Shown: positions 32,211 to 41,451, counted from the first letter of the stretch. The stretch: 64,000 nucleotides of DNA from CAZCAQ01 sp964540135 (GCA_964540135.1 CAZILK010000001.1:78141-142140); one strand, 5' to 3'. Notes: generated by a model not told the origin, from the letters alone. Translations and numbers: made by a program.

Positions 32211-32513
32211 ATGAACAGTAATCTTTCAATTGATAAGAAGAACTTGGCGGAGCTTTGCATAAAAAACAAAGTTACCTATCTAGCACTGTTTGGTTCATAC
32301 TCCAGAAACGAACAACATGAAGATAGTGATGTTGATCTTCTTGTTGAGTATGATCCCTCACTCAGTCTTTTTGATCTTTTTGGGTTTAGATATAGCCTTG
32401 AGGAGGTGTTTGGCAAAAGAGTCGATCTAGTTCCTAGTGCTACAGTAAAACCAGGTCTGAAACCTTATGTTATGAAGGATGTAGTTGTTTTGTATAAAAA
32501 CAGTGAAAAGTAA
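32211..32513 (+). CDS. minimal nucleotidyltransferase (MNT/MntA-type)
   Basis: 100 residues. The pol-beta-type signature is complete: LFGSYSRNEQHEDSDVDLLVEY, i.e. GSxxR with DxD, and a third Asp in KRVDLVP. Such small nucleotidyltransferases commonly act as antitoxin-like partners of HEPN proteins. No HEPN gene is adjacent, so this copy may be an orphan. The ATG is chosen because the -10 lies 6 bases upstream; a TTG two codons earlier is also in frame. Confidence 0.85.
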   Translation: MNSNLSIDKKNLAELCIKNKVTYLALFGSYSRNEQHEDSDVDLLVEYDPSLSLFDLFGFRYSLEEVFGKRVDLVPSATVKPGLKPYVMKDVVVLYKNSEK

Positions 32514-32571
32514 TTACGCTATCTAAAATCAATCCCACCTTACTTAAAAATTAACTCGAATACCTTATTGA

Positions 32572-33822
32572 TCAGTTCACAAGAGTAAGTGAGCTCATTG
32601 TGTTTGTTGCTCCAAACTTTTCTTCTAATATTTGCCACAGTTCTTGATATCCGCCATCATACCCAAGTGCCCAAATACCAGCACCTCTTAAGTTATAGTT
32701 GTTAACAAGATCATATTTAATCTTTAATGAGTCAGAATTTTCAAAATACACTTGTCTGATTGATCCGGTTGTAGGGCTGACGTATGAGAAGTGTGGGACT
32801 AACGCGTTTGCGTCCCATAAAACATTTGGTTTCAAACTAATGAGTGTATCCATGATGTATTCATAGGTTTGAGACTGAGAGTACCCTATGTAGTCATCGC
32901 CGGGAATTCTTGTGCTGTAAGGCGTGTAGGAGCTCACAACCCAGTTGTAGCCGTAGTATGGAACACCCAGGATAATCTTTGATGCTGTAGTTTTTTTAAG
33001 ATAATCATTTAACATAGAAGTAAGGTCATATGCGTAATTACCACCTGCCCCGTTTATCGGTGAGACTGGACCTGCAGTGTCTGATTCTGAATAATGAAAG
33101 TCATATGCCATGATAAAAATACCGTCAGCTGCTTTATTTAGTGACGCGATATCAGTAACCCGTGTTTTTTTAACAGCATCTGCGTATGAAGAAACAATAA
33201 CCTCAACTCCAGTTTTTGGATTACTCTTATCAAGCTTTTTGTTCATAAAATCAACAAAAGCTGAATACTTTAGTGCCATCTCTTTTGTTGTATCTCCGAC
33301 ATACTCAATATCAAGGTTCAGGCTTTTTAGCTCATTGTCTTTAAGTTCTTTATCGACCTCTTTGTATAAAGTTTCCCAACAAGGCTGACAGTTCAAAAAT
33401 TTATCATTTGCATCATCTTCATGTGAAATCAGCGTTATCGCTATTTCAACATTTTGTGCTTTGGCACTCGCTATGAATTCTTTTAATGCTTTGCTGTTTT
33501 TCCATCTGTTATATCCGGGATCAGTTGTTCCGTCTTCCGCAAGTTTCTTAATTGTGCCGTTTGAGTTTATCCCTAGAGCAAAATAGGCAACATGGGTTAA
33601 TTTATCTAGTTGAATATACTCTGTTTTATCAAGCATCCAGTAAGGTAAAAATCCATATATTACTTTTTTTGTTTCTCTTTTGTATTCACTAATCCCGAGT
33701 GTATCGGCTTTTGGTGATAAAAAAGTTACATGCTTTACTTGATAATTTATGACGGCTTTAAGAGGAAGCAGAATTCCAAGCAGTATATAAAAACCAACTA
33801 AAATAGAAGGCAGGTATTTCAT
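32572..33822 (-). CDS. membrane-anchored GH18-family glycoside hydrolase
   Basis: 416 residues. The N-terminal hydrophobic segment (SILVGFYILLGILLPL) is a signal anchor. The TIM-barrel domain matches GH18/spore-peptidase-like proteins: VIYGFLPYW, LTHVAYFALGI, SLNLDIEYV (catalytic Glu region of DxxDxDxE), FIMAYDFHY, ILGVPYYGYNW, and a closing AGIWALGYDGG. It could cleave GlcNAc-containing polymers outside the cell. Divergent from the next hydrolase gene; a TGTTAAAAT extended -10 (minus strand, 33837-33829) gives a leaderless start. Confidence 0.88.
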   Translation of the reverse strand: MKYLPSILVGFYILLGILLPLKAVINYQVKHVTFLSPKADTLGISEYKRETKKVIYGFLPYWMLDKTEYIQLDKLTHVAYFALGINSNGTIKKLAEDGTTDPGYNRWKNSKALKEFIASAKAQNVEIAITLISHEDDANDKFLNCQPCWETLYKEVDKELKDNELKSLNLDIEYVGDTTKEMALKYSAFVDFMNKKLDKSNPKTGVEVIVSSYADAVKKTRVTDIASLNKAADGIFIMAYDFHYSESDTAGPVSPINGAGGNYAYDLTSMLNDYLKKTTASKIILGVPYYGYNWVVSSYTPYSTRIPGDDYIGYSQSQTYEYIMDTLISLKPNVLWDANALVPHFSYVSPTTGSIRQVYFENSDSLKIKYDLVNNYNLRGAGIWALGYDGGYQELWQILEEKFGATNTMSSLTLVN

Positions 33823-33828
33823 TAGTTT

Positions 33829-33861
33829 ATTTTAACAACTTTTTTGTATTTCGGGTAAAAT
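33829..33861. promoter_or_regulatory. divergent -10 elements between two hydrolase genes
   Basis: Minus strand: TGTTAAAAT at 33837-33829, 6 bases before the GH18 ATG. Plus strand: TAAAAT at 33856-33861, 8 bases before ATG 33870. Both predict leaderless or nearly leaderless transcripts. Confidence 0.45.
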
Positions 33862-33869
33862 ATGTATAA

Positions 33870-35093
33870 ATGAAACGCAAAGCCTTTGGTCAGATTATTC
33901 TACTCTCAGCACTATTTGCTTTTGGAGCGTTGTTTTTGTATTCCAAGTACGCAGATCTAAATCAAACAAATTATAAGGTTCCAAACTATGTTTATGAAAA
34001 AAATGACTTTCCGCTTTATCTTTTAAACACAAGCTACAAAGGACCGCTTCTGGGCTGTAGTTTTGAAGATGAAATTGGTTTTCTTGAATACAAGAGTAAG
34101 AATCCACAGAATCCCAAAAATAATAAATTTGGGCTATACATTTATGCTGAGAACGAGAAGTATCTCAAACTTGCTGATGAGTTAGTTAATTCAAACGGTG
34201 GTGACTGGGGTTACGTTTTAATTCCGTTTAACGTTCGCGATCGAGATGATGGTAGATGGGGGAGAGTGTTTCATGAACTATATAAAAAGCACTTGATCCC
34301 AGTCATACAGCTACACGACATCAGACTTTCTAGTTATAAAGAAGATACTAAAAATGCTGCTAAGTTTCTTAATTCTTTTGTATGGCCTGTTAGAGAAAGA
34401 TATATTAGTGTATACAACGAGCCAAATGATGCGAAGTTTTGGGTAGGGCATGTGTCTCCCGCCGAGTATGCCAGGGTTTTAGATTACACAATAGATACTT
34501 TTAAAGCCGAGAACAAAAGCTTTTTCATGCTAAACGGTGCATTAAATGCAAGTGCCCCCGATAACTTAGCTATCGGCTATATGTCGGCAAATACTTTTTT
34601 GAAAGGTATGTACACCGCAAAGCCTGAACTTTTTGACAAGCTTGATGGCTGGGCATCACATCCTTATCCTCAGCCTAATTTTGCAGGTAGCCCGCATGCT
34701 AAAGGTCTTTGGAGCATTAGAGCCTATGAGAATGAACTTGCTATCCTAAAATCTCTTGGGGTTGATAAAAAGCTTCCAGTCTTTATTACAGAAACTGGCT
34801 GGGCTCATGCAGAAGGAGAAAAGTACAATTCAAGCTATGTTACATCTCAAAAGGCGGGTGAGTATCTCAAGATAGCGTTTGAGGAGGTTTGGTTGAAAGA
34901 TGACAGGGTTGTAGCTGTAATGCCATTTACAATCTACTACAAAGCTCCCTATGACCATTTCTCTTGGGTAGACGAAGATTATAAACCATATAGACAATTT
35001 GAAATTATTAAAGACTTACCTAAAGTTTCAGGTACTCCTTTTGTTGTGAATAAATCAGTTGTTAATTCGTTTTTTTGCAAAAAAGTCTTATGA
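33870..35093 (+). CDS. clan GH-A glycoside hydrolase (GH39/GH5-like), membrane-anchored
   Basis: 407 residues. The N-terminal anchor (IILLSALFAFGALFLYS) precedes a TIM barrel. The clan-A acid/base Glu is seen in ISVYNEPND and the nucleophile Glu in VFITETGWAH, near the ends of strands 4 and 7. Also visible: HPYPQPN and PFTIYYKAP. The exact GH family cannot be set by eye. It ends in a 4-base ATGA overlap with a flippase gene and so starts a glycan-export operon, where it may trim the exported polymer. Confidence 0.75.
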   Translation: MKRKAFGQIILLSALFAFGALFLYSKYADLNQTNYKVPNYVYEKNDFPLYLLNTSYKGPLLGCSFEDEIGFLEYKSKNPQNPKNNKFGLYIYAENEKYLKLADELVNSNGGDWGYVLIPFNVRDRDDGRWGRVFHELYKKHLIPVIQLHDIRLSSYKEDTKNAAKFLNSFVWPVRERYISVYNEPNDAKFWVGHVSPAEYARVLDYTIDTFKAENKSFFMLNGALNASAPDNLAIGYMSANTFLKGMYTAKPELFDKLDGWASHPYPQPNFAGSPHAKGLWSIRAYENELAILKSLGVDKKLPVFITETGWAHAEGEKYNSSYVTSQKAGEYLKIAFEEVWLKDDRVVAVMPFTIYYKAPYDHFSWVDEDYKPYRQFEIIKDLPKVSGTPFVVNKSVVNSFFCKKVL

Positions 35094-36433
35094 TTAGGTT
35101 CATGGGAGTCTTCTCAAAGTATACTAATAAATTTTTGTTAACTACTTCCTCAGGGCTTGTTTTTACAAACACTTTTTATCAACTGATGGGCAAGGTTTTT
35201 AGTATGGCAGGAACAGTTCTGATCACGATGTTTATTACAAAGTCCTACGGCCTTTCAGGCTACGGCTACTTTAATTTGATGCAGTCAATCCCAGCTATCT
35301 TTTTTATCATTTCAGATTTTGGTTTTAATGCAGTTGCTGCAAAAGATTTAACAGATAATTGGGATAAAGCTCAAAAATACTTTTTTAACATTTTAATAAT
35401 GCGAATTGTCCTCTCACTTATTTTAATGGTGTTGGTTTTTCTTTCAATTTGGTTGTTTTTTCCGTACCCTGCTGATTTGAAATTCGGCATTTATCTAAGC
35501 TTGTTTTTAATCTTAACTCAAGCTCTGTACGCTTCGGGCAATCTTATTTTCCAGTTGAAACTGAAATATGACTATTCAGTCTTAGGTTACCTCACAGGTT
35601 ATGTACTTATTATGAGTATGAGCTTCGTACTCATTGCTCTTAAGGTAAATATAGTTTGGGTAAACTTCACCTATGTTCTTGGTGGGTTTTTAACATTTCT
35701 TGTTAGTTTAAGACTGTTAAAAAAACTAGGCATTGTATTACCAAAACAGTTTGCAGTTGATTTGAAACTTTGGAAGAGGCTTTTAATCACCAGTGCACCA
35801 ATTGGCCTCACCTTTGTATTTAGCCAGGTTAACTTTAGAGCTGACGCGATACTCCTGTCTAGATTAAGCTTGCCTGCAAGTTTTGGGTATACGAATGTTG
35901 AAACAGTGGCTGTCTACGGTCTTGCTTACAAAATTTTTGAAGTATGTCTTGTTGTGCCGACTTTTTTTATGAATGCTGTATATCCCTTATATGTATCCAG
36001 ACTTGCTGAAGGTAAAAGCGCGTTCATAGCTCTTTTTAAAAAATCAGTACTGGTACTATCAGGAGCAGGGCTTTTGGCATCCATTTTTGGAATACTTTTT
36101 GCACCGGCTATGATAAAAATTCTTGGCGGCGAGCAATTTTTTGACTCAGTGTTTACACTTAGGGTACTTTTTGTAGGCATATTAGTGTTTTTTGTTTCTG
36201 TACCGTTTTCATGGTTTATTGTTACTCTTGGTAAGCAAAAATATTTACCAGCCATCTACATGCTTGCTGCTGTCTTTAATATTGTTTGTAATTTAGTGTT
36301 TATTCCCAAGTACTCGTACCTAGCTTCAGCGTACTTAACTTGGATTTCTGAGCTTATAATCTTTATTTTATTAGTAGCGTTCTCAATCATTGCCTGGAAA
36401 AAATATAATGCAGAGCTACCTAAAGTTTCTTAA
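35090..36433 (+). CDS. polysaccharide flippase (Wzx/MATE-like)
   Basis: 447 residues with about 12-14 membrane helices. The start overlaps the stop of the hydrolase gene (ATGA), suggesting translational coupling; a TTG five codons upstream is less likely. Family features: GLSGYGYFNLMQSIPAIFF near 50-70 and SYLASAYLTWISELI near the end, as in polysaccharide transporters moving lipid-linked oligosaccharides across the membrane. Flanked by a hydrolase and a Wzy-like gene. MurJ is an alternative but the company favours a surface-glycan role. Confidence 0.82.
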   Translation: MIRFMGVFSKYTNKFLLTTSSGLVFTNTFYQLMGKVFSMAGTVLITMFITKSYGLSGYGYFNLMQSIPAIFFIISDFGFNAVAAKDLTDNWDKAQKYFFNILIMRIVLSLILMVLVFLSIWLFFPYPADLKFGIYLSLFLILTQALYASGNLIFQLKLKYDYSVLGYLTGYVLIMSMSFVLIALKVNIVWVNFTYVLGGFLTFLVSLRLLKKLGIVLPKQFAVDLKLWKRLLITSAPIGLTFVFSQVNFRADAILLSRLSLPASFGYTNVETVAVYGLAYKIFEVCLVVPTFFMNAVYPLYVSRLAEGKSAFIALFKKSVLVLSGAGLLASIFGILFAPAMIKILGGEQFFDSVFTLRVLFVGILVFFVSVPFSWFIVTLGKQKYLPAIYMLAAVFNIVCNLVFIPKYSYLASAYLTWISELIIFILLVAFSIIAWKKYNAELPKVS

Positions 36434-37622
36434 ATATCTTTATCTTATTTGTTTTGGTCTTTTGATGCTAGCTCAGCTAGTAAATTTAAAGTTTTTTGGA
36501 CTTGGGGCGATTGGTAATTTCTATTTGTTTGATATTGCGGTTTTACTGTTTTGTGTTTTAGGAATTATTTTTTTCGTCAATTACAAATTACCAGTTCACA
36601 TAAGCACTGTTACTTTATTGTTTTCTTTTTTTACGCTTTGGGCTTTATTTTCCCTTGTTATTAATAACATCAGTCATTCTTATGGTGGTTTTTTTCCGCA
36701 ATTCTTTTATTTAGTTCGCTGGGCATCATATTTTTTAGCAAGTTTATTGGTTGTTAATCTTATCAGACTAAAGTTGTTTAGTTTCAATATGCTTTTAAAA
36801 AGTATTATTGTTTCAGGCTTGTTGTTAACCTTACTTGGATTTATTCAACTTATTATATTGCCGGATTTCACAGTTTTGCCGGAAGCCTTTGGTTGGGATC
36901 CTCATAAGAACAGATTGGCATCTACCTTTTTTGACCCTAATTTTACAGGAGCTTTTATTGTTGCTGCTATCACTGTATGTTTCGGACTCTTTTATGAAAA
37001 CAAAGACACAGTGTTTAAAAAACGAACTTTGCTTTTACTCCTGAGCTTGTTAACCCTCGGGCTGTTTTTTACATTTTCAAGAAGTGCGTGGGGAATGATG
37101 GGCGTTGTCATTTTAGTTTTTGGTGTTTTGAAATACAGATTATTGCTTGTTTTAAGTCTTGTAGTTGCATTCGCAACTTTTTTTGCCGTACCAAGAGTCC
37201 AAACAAGGTTAACTGGTATAACCGATCCAAGTGATTCAGCGCATTTTAGAATTATATCTTGGAAGACAGCATTAAATGTGTTTGAAACAAGTCCTGTATT
37301 TGGAGTTGGTTTTAATTCATATAGAGCTTCGCAAAAAGAATTGGGATTATTCCAGCCTGGGGATCTTGGCGGTAACTCTGGAGCTGGGGCTGACTCAAGC
37401 TTTTTGTTTATCCTAGCAACAACTGGACTTATTGGTGTGTTGTTCTTTTATGGTGCCTATTCTCTAGCTATAGTAAGTACTTTAAGAACATTACCTAAAG
37501 GCGGTATTTATTGCTTTGCCGTTTTAACTGCTCTTTTTTTGGAAAGTACATTTATTAATTCTATCTTTTATCCACAGCTATTGTTTGTATGGCTGCCGTT
37601 TGCTTTAAGTGAGAACTCCTAG
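36408..37622 (+). CDS. O-antigen ligase/polymerase-like (Wzy_C) membrane protein
   Basis: 404 residues; ATG 36408 overlaps the flippase by 26 bases. About ten helices and a large loop (HKNRLASTFFDPNFTGAF) with a following FTFSRSAWGMMGVV, features of the Wzy_C family, then SPVFGVGFNSYRASQ. Such proteins polymerise or transfer exported glycans on the outer face of the membrane. Together with the flippase it forms a small surface-polysaccharide unit. Confidence 0.8.
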   Translation: MQSYLKFLKYLYLICFGLLMLAQLVNLKFFGLGAIGNFYLFDIAVLLFCVLGIIFFVNYKLPVHISTVTLLFSFFTLWALFSLVINNISHSYGGFFPQFFYLVRWASYFLASLLVVNLIRLKLFSFNMLLKSIIVSGLLLTLLGFIQLIILPDFTVLPEAFGWDPHKNRLASTFFDPNFTGAFIVAAITVCFGLFYENKDTVFKKRTLLLLLSLLTLGLFFTFSRSAWGMMGVVILVFGVLKYRLLLVLSLVVAFATFFAVPRVQTRLTGITDPSDSAHFRIISWKTALNVFETSPVFGVGFNSYRASQKELGLFQPGDLGGNSGAGADSSFLFILATTGLIGVLFFYGAYSLAIVSTLRTLPKGGIYCFAVLTALFLESTFINSIFYPQLLFVWLPFALSENS

Positions 37623-38338
37623 TCTTTAGTATATTTAACTGCAAATCTCTGTTTTCCGATGTTTCCTGCTTCATCTGTTGCAACAACATTGATTTCAATT
37701 TCCCCTTCTTTAACTCCTAGCAAAAGTTCAAATGTATTATCAGGCCTTGTAATTGCAATCCTGTCATTTATTGTTACTTGTGCCTTTTCGTCTACCTTAC
37801 CTTTTACAAGGATTCTGTTTTGGAGATTAGAAATTACCTGATCTTTGTTAGGCTCTAAGATTTCTATTTTTGGTTTTGTATTATCAAAAGCAACTGTTAC
37901 AGTTTCACTTTTTTCGCTTTTGTTACCAAGATTATCAAGGGCAAAAGCAAAGATTGAGTTTTTACCACTATTTATTGAAACATTAACAAAATTAAATTCT
38001 CCTGATTGATCAGCTATAACAGAATCTTTTTTCGGCCCGTTTACAAAGAGCTCAACCGTAGCACCGGGTTCGGCTGAGCCTGATAGTGAGATAGTTTTCT
38101 TGTTTGTTGCTTTTGGTGGATCTATAAACTCAGGAGGAAGTGGTGCAAATAAATCTTTATTTCCAGAATCATTACGGTTGACAGAAATGAGGCCAAAGAA
38201 CGATCCAAGCTTTGGTGCTAAGAACTTAAATGACAAGAGTAGGACAATAAGAAGAACAACTATTGCAAACATAGTGTTAAAGAGCTTTGTGACGAGCTCT
38301 TCTTCAGAGTGTTTTTGATTTGGTTTATATTTACCCAT
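37619..38338 (-). CDS. membrane-anchored protein with two Ig-like domains
   Basis: 239 residues. Charged N-terminus, one membrane helix near 24-45 (AIVVLLIVLLLSFKF), then two Ig-like beta domains: ISLSGSAEPGATVELFVNG and RILVKGKVDEKAQVTIND, each with xxxNGxxxF/GExxIxV patterns as in Glucodextranase_B/Big domains. It ends VVATDEAGNIGKQRFAVKY. Such proteins often serve as cell-surface structural or adhesion modules. Its stop overlaps the Wzy-like gene's by 4 bases (convergent). Confidence 0.7.
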   Translation of the reverse strand: MGKYKPNQKHSEEELVTKLFNTMFAIVVLLIVLLLSFKFLAPKLGSFFGLISVNRNDSGNKDLFAPLPPEFIDPPKATNKKTISLSGSAEPGATVELFVNGPKKDSVIADQSGEFNFVNVSINSGKNSIFAFALDNLGNKSEKSETVTVAFDNTKPKIEILEPNKDQVISNLQNRILVKGKVDEKAQVTINDRIAITRPDNTFELLLGVKEGEIEINVVATDEAGNIGKQRFAVKYTKD

Positions 38339-38382
38339 AGGTTGATTTTACTCTTTTTTAGTTAATTTGTTTTACTTAATAA

Positions 38383-38457
38383 TGGAGCCGTCCATGGGAA
38401 TCGAACCCATAACCTGCTGTTTACGATACAGCTGCTCTACCATTGAGCCAGGACGGC
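38383..38457 (-). tRNA. tRNA-Thr (anticodon CGT)
   Basis: Acceptor GCCGTCC/GGACGGC, anticodon stem GCTGT/ACAGC with loop ATCGTAA, T arm ATGGG-TTCGATT-CCCAT, CCA encoded after discriminator T. The anticodon reads ACG. A TGGTACAAT extended -10 lies upstream on the minus strand (38468-38476). Confidence 0.95.
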
Positions 38458-38515
38458 GCTAGTTAGGATTGTACCACCCAGCTCTCTAGCTGTTTACTGT
38501 ATTTTATATCAAGTT

Positions 38516-38524
38516 TGTTATAAT
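38516..38524 (+). promoter_or_regulatory. extended -10 (TGTTATAAT) with long leader
   Basis: A good extended -10, TATAAT at 38519-38524. The predicted start near 38531 would give a leader of about 95 bases before ATG 38626, unusually long for this genome. A structured leader was not recognised by eye. Confidence 0.5.
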
Positions 38525-38625
38525 TAGGTAACGGTGCTGAGTGTTATTGTTGCAGGTTATTAACAAGCAGTAAGCATACTTACAGCCGCAATTTATATAG
38601 TTTTATTGTAGAAATAGGGTACTTT

Positions 38626-39306
38626 ATGCCAATTGGAACGATTATCAACATAGTAGCAGTTTTAATCGGAGGTACACTCGGATTATTTTTGCGTAAGAAT
38701 TTTCCTGAAAATATCAAAACAATCGTTTTTCAGGGTATAGGTCTTTGCACTCTTTTAATTGGTATGCAGATGGCTCTTCAGGTTAAAGATCCATTAATAT
38801 TGATCTTCAGTATTCTTATTGGGGGTGTCTTGGGTGAGTTGGTTCATTTAGATCAACGAGTTGAGAGTATGAGCAATGCTTTAAAGAGTAAGTTAAAGTT
38901 TAAAGATAAGGGGTTTACTGAAGGACTTGTTACAGCATTTCTGATTTTTTGTATAGGTTCGATGACTATAGTTGGCGCACTTAACGAAGGTATATCAGGT
39001 GATAAGTCTCTTCTACTCACTAAATCAATGCTTGATGGTTTTACTTCCATTGCACTTGCCTCTACATTTGGCGCTGGTGTCTTGTTTTCAGTCATTCCTA
39101 TGTTAATTTTCCAAGGAGGTTTAACTGTATTTGCAGGTCAGTTCGAGCATTTGTTCAGTGAGGTCTTGTTAGCTCAGCTAACAGCAACGGGTGGGGTGTT
39201 AATTCTTGGAATAGGACTTAATCTCCTTGAGATTAAAAGCATCAAGGTGCTTAATTTATTACCTGCTCTTTTGGTTGTTGTTCTACTAACAGTACTTTTG
39301 CTTTAA
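38626..39306 (+). CDS. DUF554 family membrane protein
   Basis: 226 residues. The N-terminal MPIGTIINIVAVLIGGTLG with FPENIKTIVFQGIGLCTL and GALNEGISGDKSLLLTKSMLDG are characteristic of the DUF554 (YqgA) family of polytopic membrane proteins. Six or seven helices are predicted. The function is not established; a transporter or channel is possible. The gene stands alone and has its own promoter. Confidence 0.88.
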   Translation: MPIGTIINIVAVLIGGTLGLFLRKNFPENIKTIVFQGIGLCTLLIGMQMALQVKDPLILIFSILIGGVLGELVHLDQRVESMSNALKSKLKFKDKGFTEGLVTAFLIFCIGSMTIVGALNEGISGDKSLLLTKSMLDGFTSIALASTFGAGVLFSVIPMLIFQGGLTVFAGQFEHLFSEVLLAQLTATGGVLILGIGLNLLEIKSIKVLNLLPALLVVVLLTVLLL

Positions 39307-39377
39307 TTATTTAAGCATACTTCCGGTAGGTGTTGGATTCTCGGGTACTATTAGTGTCGCGGCCTCATCATCAAGTG

Positions 39378-40421
39378 CTATAAAGATTCCGTTACCTTCA
39401 GTACGTAGTATGTGGACCTCCCATTGCCCTTACGCGTTACTAATTCTAAATCAAGAAGCTTTTGGAAGTCCATAGTACGTGTTGCTTTAGCGCGGTTAGT
39501 TAGCTTGGCATAGTCCCGGTCTGTGATAAAACCATTTTGACGAATATGGTCAATTATGTTTATGTGGTGCGTCTCAAGCTTTGTGTCTGGTGTTCTACCA
39601 ATATCTGGCAGAAGTTTACTAACCCTGAGAAGCTCGTCAATAAGTCCTCCAGTAAAGTATTCAAGCCAGTTCGTAAAATCAATAGATTCAACCAATTCAT
39701 TGTAATCACCATATTCTCCCACTGCTTGGAAGTACTTTGTAACATTTTGATTATAATAATTTTCAAAACTAAAGAGGTTAAACGTATTTAAGCCCATCTT
39801 GGCTAGAAGCAATTTTGTAGCTAGTCTCGTAGTCCTACCGTTACCATCAGTAAAAGGGTGAATAATGACCATTTGTTTGTGGAAAATACCTGCCATGATT
39901 AACGGATCAACAATTACACTGCTATCTTTGATGTAATTTACCAACTCTTCGATAAGTTCTTGTACTTTTTCTACTTCAGGAGGTAGATAGATCGTTTTTC
40001 CAGTTCTCGGATCGTTCACAACCACTGGATTTTTCCTGAGCTTACCTGTTTCGATTGTAGGAAGTAGCCCGTTAACTATCTGCTTGTGTATATCAAGAAT
40101 AAGCTTGAGGGATATTTCAAGATGATTTTCTCTCAGAAGTTTATTAAGACTCTCCAGTGCTTGGTTGTAGTTTAGCACTTCTTTTTCGCTATCCCTGATA
40201 TAGCTTGGTTGCTGTCTAAGTATCTTCTTAACTTCTGTTAAAGGAAGAGGGTTGCCTTCGATGCTGGTCGAAGCATGCGCAGAAACTTCACGTGCAGATT
40301 TTTCAAACTCAACTAGAACGACTTTGGGAAAACGACGATCGTTCAGATCTCTTATTAGGTTATTAATCCTCTTGATGTTACCTAGAAGTTGGTTAGTGAT
40401 TGTAAACTTAGGATTGAACAT
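39378..40421 (-). CDS. Fic-domain protein, self-inhibited type
   Basis: 347 residues. Fic transfers AMP (or another nucleotide) onto protein hydroxyls. The N-terminal region has the inhibitory motif STSIEGNP, whose Glu would block ATP, and the Fic core has HPFTDGNGRTTR with catalytic His. A C-terminal winged-helix-like segment (TDRDYAKLTNRAKATRTMDFQKLL) could bind DNA or the partner. An exact TTGACA-N17-TACTAT promoter predicts a leaderless mRNA. Target unknown. Confidence 0.93.
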   Translation of the reverse strand: MFNPKFTITNQLLGNIKRINNLIRDLNDRRFPKVVLVEFEKSAREVSAHASTSIEGNPLPLTEVKKILRQQPSYIRDSEKEVLNYNQALESLNKLLRENHLEISLKLILDIHKQIVNGLLPTIETGKLRKNPVVVNDPRTGKTIYLPPEVEKVQELIEELVNYIKDSSVIVDPLIMAGIFHKQMVIIHPFTDGNGRTTRLATKLLLAKMGLNTFNLFSFENYYNQNVTKYFQAVGEYGDYNELVESIDFTNWLEYFTGGLIDELLRVSKLLPDIGRTPDTKLETHHINIIDHIRQNGFITDRDYAKLTNRAKATRTMDFQKLLDLELVTRKGNGRSTYYVLKVTESL

Positions 40422-40429
40422 CTAGTCGA

Positions 40430-40458
40430 ATAGTAGGCGATTATTGGTCGATTGTCAA
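40430..40458 (-). promoter_or_regulatory. fic promoter TTGACA-N17-TACTAT
   Basis: On the minus strand the -35 is TTGACA (40458-40453) and the -10 is TACTAT (40435-40430). The predicted start is about 2 bases before ATG 40421. Confidence 0.75.
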
Positions 40459-40465
40459 GATTGTA

Positions 40466-40539
40466 TGGAGCGGATGAAGGGAATCGAACCCTCGCCCCAA
40501 CCTTGGGAAGGTTGAATTCTACCATTGAACTACATCCGC
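40466..40539 (-). tRNA. tRNA-Gly (anticodon CCC)
   Basis: Acceptor GCGGATG/CATCCGC, anticodon stem CAACC/GGTTG with loop TTCCCAA, T arm GAGGG-TTCGATT-CCCTT, CCA encoded after T. Anticodon CCC reads GGG. Confidence 0.95.
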
Positions 40540-40565
40540 GCCTGTTAATATCATACAACGAGTAA

Positions 40566-40582
40566 GGGCTAAGTCCCAGCCC
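40566..40582. terminator. short hairpin after the LysM gene
   Basis: GGGCT-AAGTCCC-AGCCC downstream of the LysM gene at 40614. No T run follows, so it is at best a weak terminator. Confidence 0.3.
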
Positions 40583-40613
40583 AAACTTGCATATTTGTTT
40601 AATACTGGTGCTG

Positions 40614-41423
40614 CTAAGGTATAACCAGACTTTGTCCCGGGAATATGAGCGCTTGTTGTCCGCTAGCCAAATAACCCACGCTTGAGGCATTTGCACTTAG
40701 AATATTTACCCATAAACTACCATCCCCATACACTCCTTCAGCAATTTCCCATAGAGTATCTCCTGATTTTACTGTGTATTTTTTGTTTTCAGGCTTAACA
40801 TCTCCTGGTTTATAGTCATTTGGTACCCATTGCTGTCCTGGTGCGGCGGTTGCTTTTTGTAATTGTTCGTTTTGTTCTGGTGTATTTGTAAAGTCACCTT
40901 GAGGCTCTATTAAAGCCTGTGTATCTGCAGGTGGGGTATATTGTTGTTCATTATTCGAGGATGAATCCAATCCTTGTTCATCAATTACGCTTTCATTCTC
41001 TCTAACAGTGAAAGCAGCCTTTGAGGTTATTTGATTCTTTTCTGGTTTATCTCCAAAAAACGCTATTTTACCTGCGACAAAGCTTTTATACGCAAAATAA
41101 GAAAGACCTAAGACAAATAGAAGCGCTGCCACAGTAGCTAGAATATTTGCAAGGCTGTTTTCTCTATAATCAAACGGAAGCTCTGGTTGTGGAAGTGATT
41201 TGCTGCTTTTGATTTGTGTAGGCTCGTCCTGTTGCGGTTCAATTTCTTCTGCGTGCTCCGTCTGGGGTTCTTCTTCTTTGTTGTAACCTAATGTTGGATC
41301 TTGATATACAGGTATAGCTTCCGAATTTTTTAATGCGTAAGTGTGGTGCAAAGTATTACTAGGGTCGTTACTTGTAGTTCTACCTGAGTAGTAACTACGG
41401 TTTCTATTTCTATGTTTTGACAT
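40614..41423 (-). CDS. membrane protein with C-terminal LysM domain
   Basis: 269 residues from ATG 41423; the open frame runs on through the tRNA-Asp gene, so the longer version is rejected. A charged, Gln/Glu-rich cytoplasmic region of about 100 residues, a helix (LANILATVAALLFVLGLSYFA), a long Gln/Thr-rich extracellular linker and a LysM domain (YTVKSGDTLWEIAEGVYGDG) compose it. LysM should bind peptidoglycan or chitin-like polymers. Similar architecture to the LysM protein at 8818. Confidence 0.75.
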   Translation of the reverse strand: MSKHRNRNRSYYSGRTTSNDPSNTLHHTYALKNSEAIPVYQDPTLGYNKEEEPQTEHAEEIEPQQDEPTQIKSSKSLPQPELPFDYRENSLANILATVAALLFVLGLSYFAYKSFVAGKIAFFGDKPEKNQITSKAAFTVRENESVIDEQGLDSSSNNEQQYTPPADTQALIEPQGDFTNTPEQNEQLQKATAAPGQQWVPNDYKPGDVKPENKKYTVKSGDTLWEIAEGVYGDGSLWVNILSANASSVGYLASGQQALIFPGQSLVIP

Positions 41424-41451
41424 TTTTGCAAGGGCAGCAAAAATAGTTAAC

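Noticed and set aside
32211..32513. Complete MNT/HEPN toxin-antitoxin pair
   Set aside because: Only the nucleotidyltransferase is present; the next 58 bases hold no HEPN gene.
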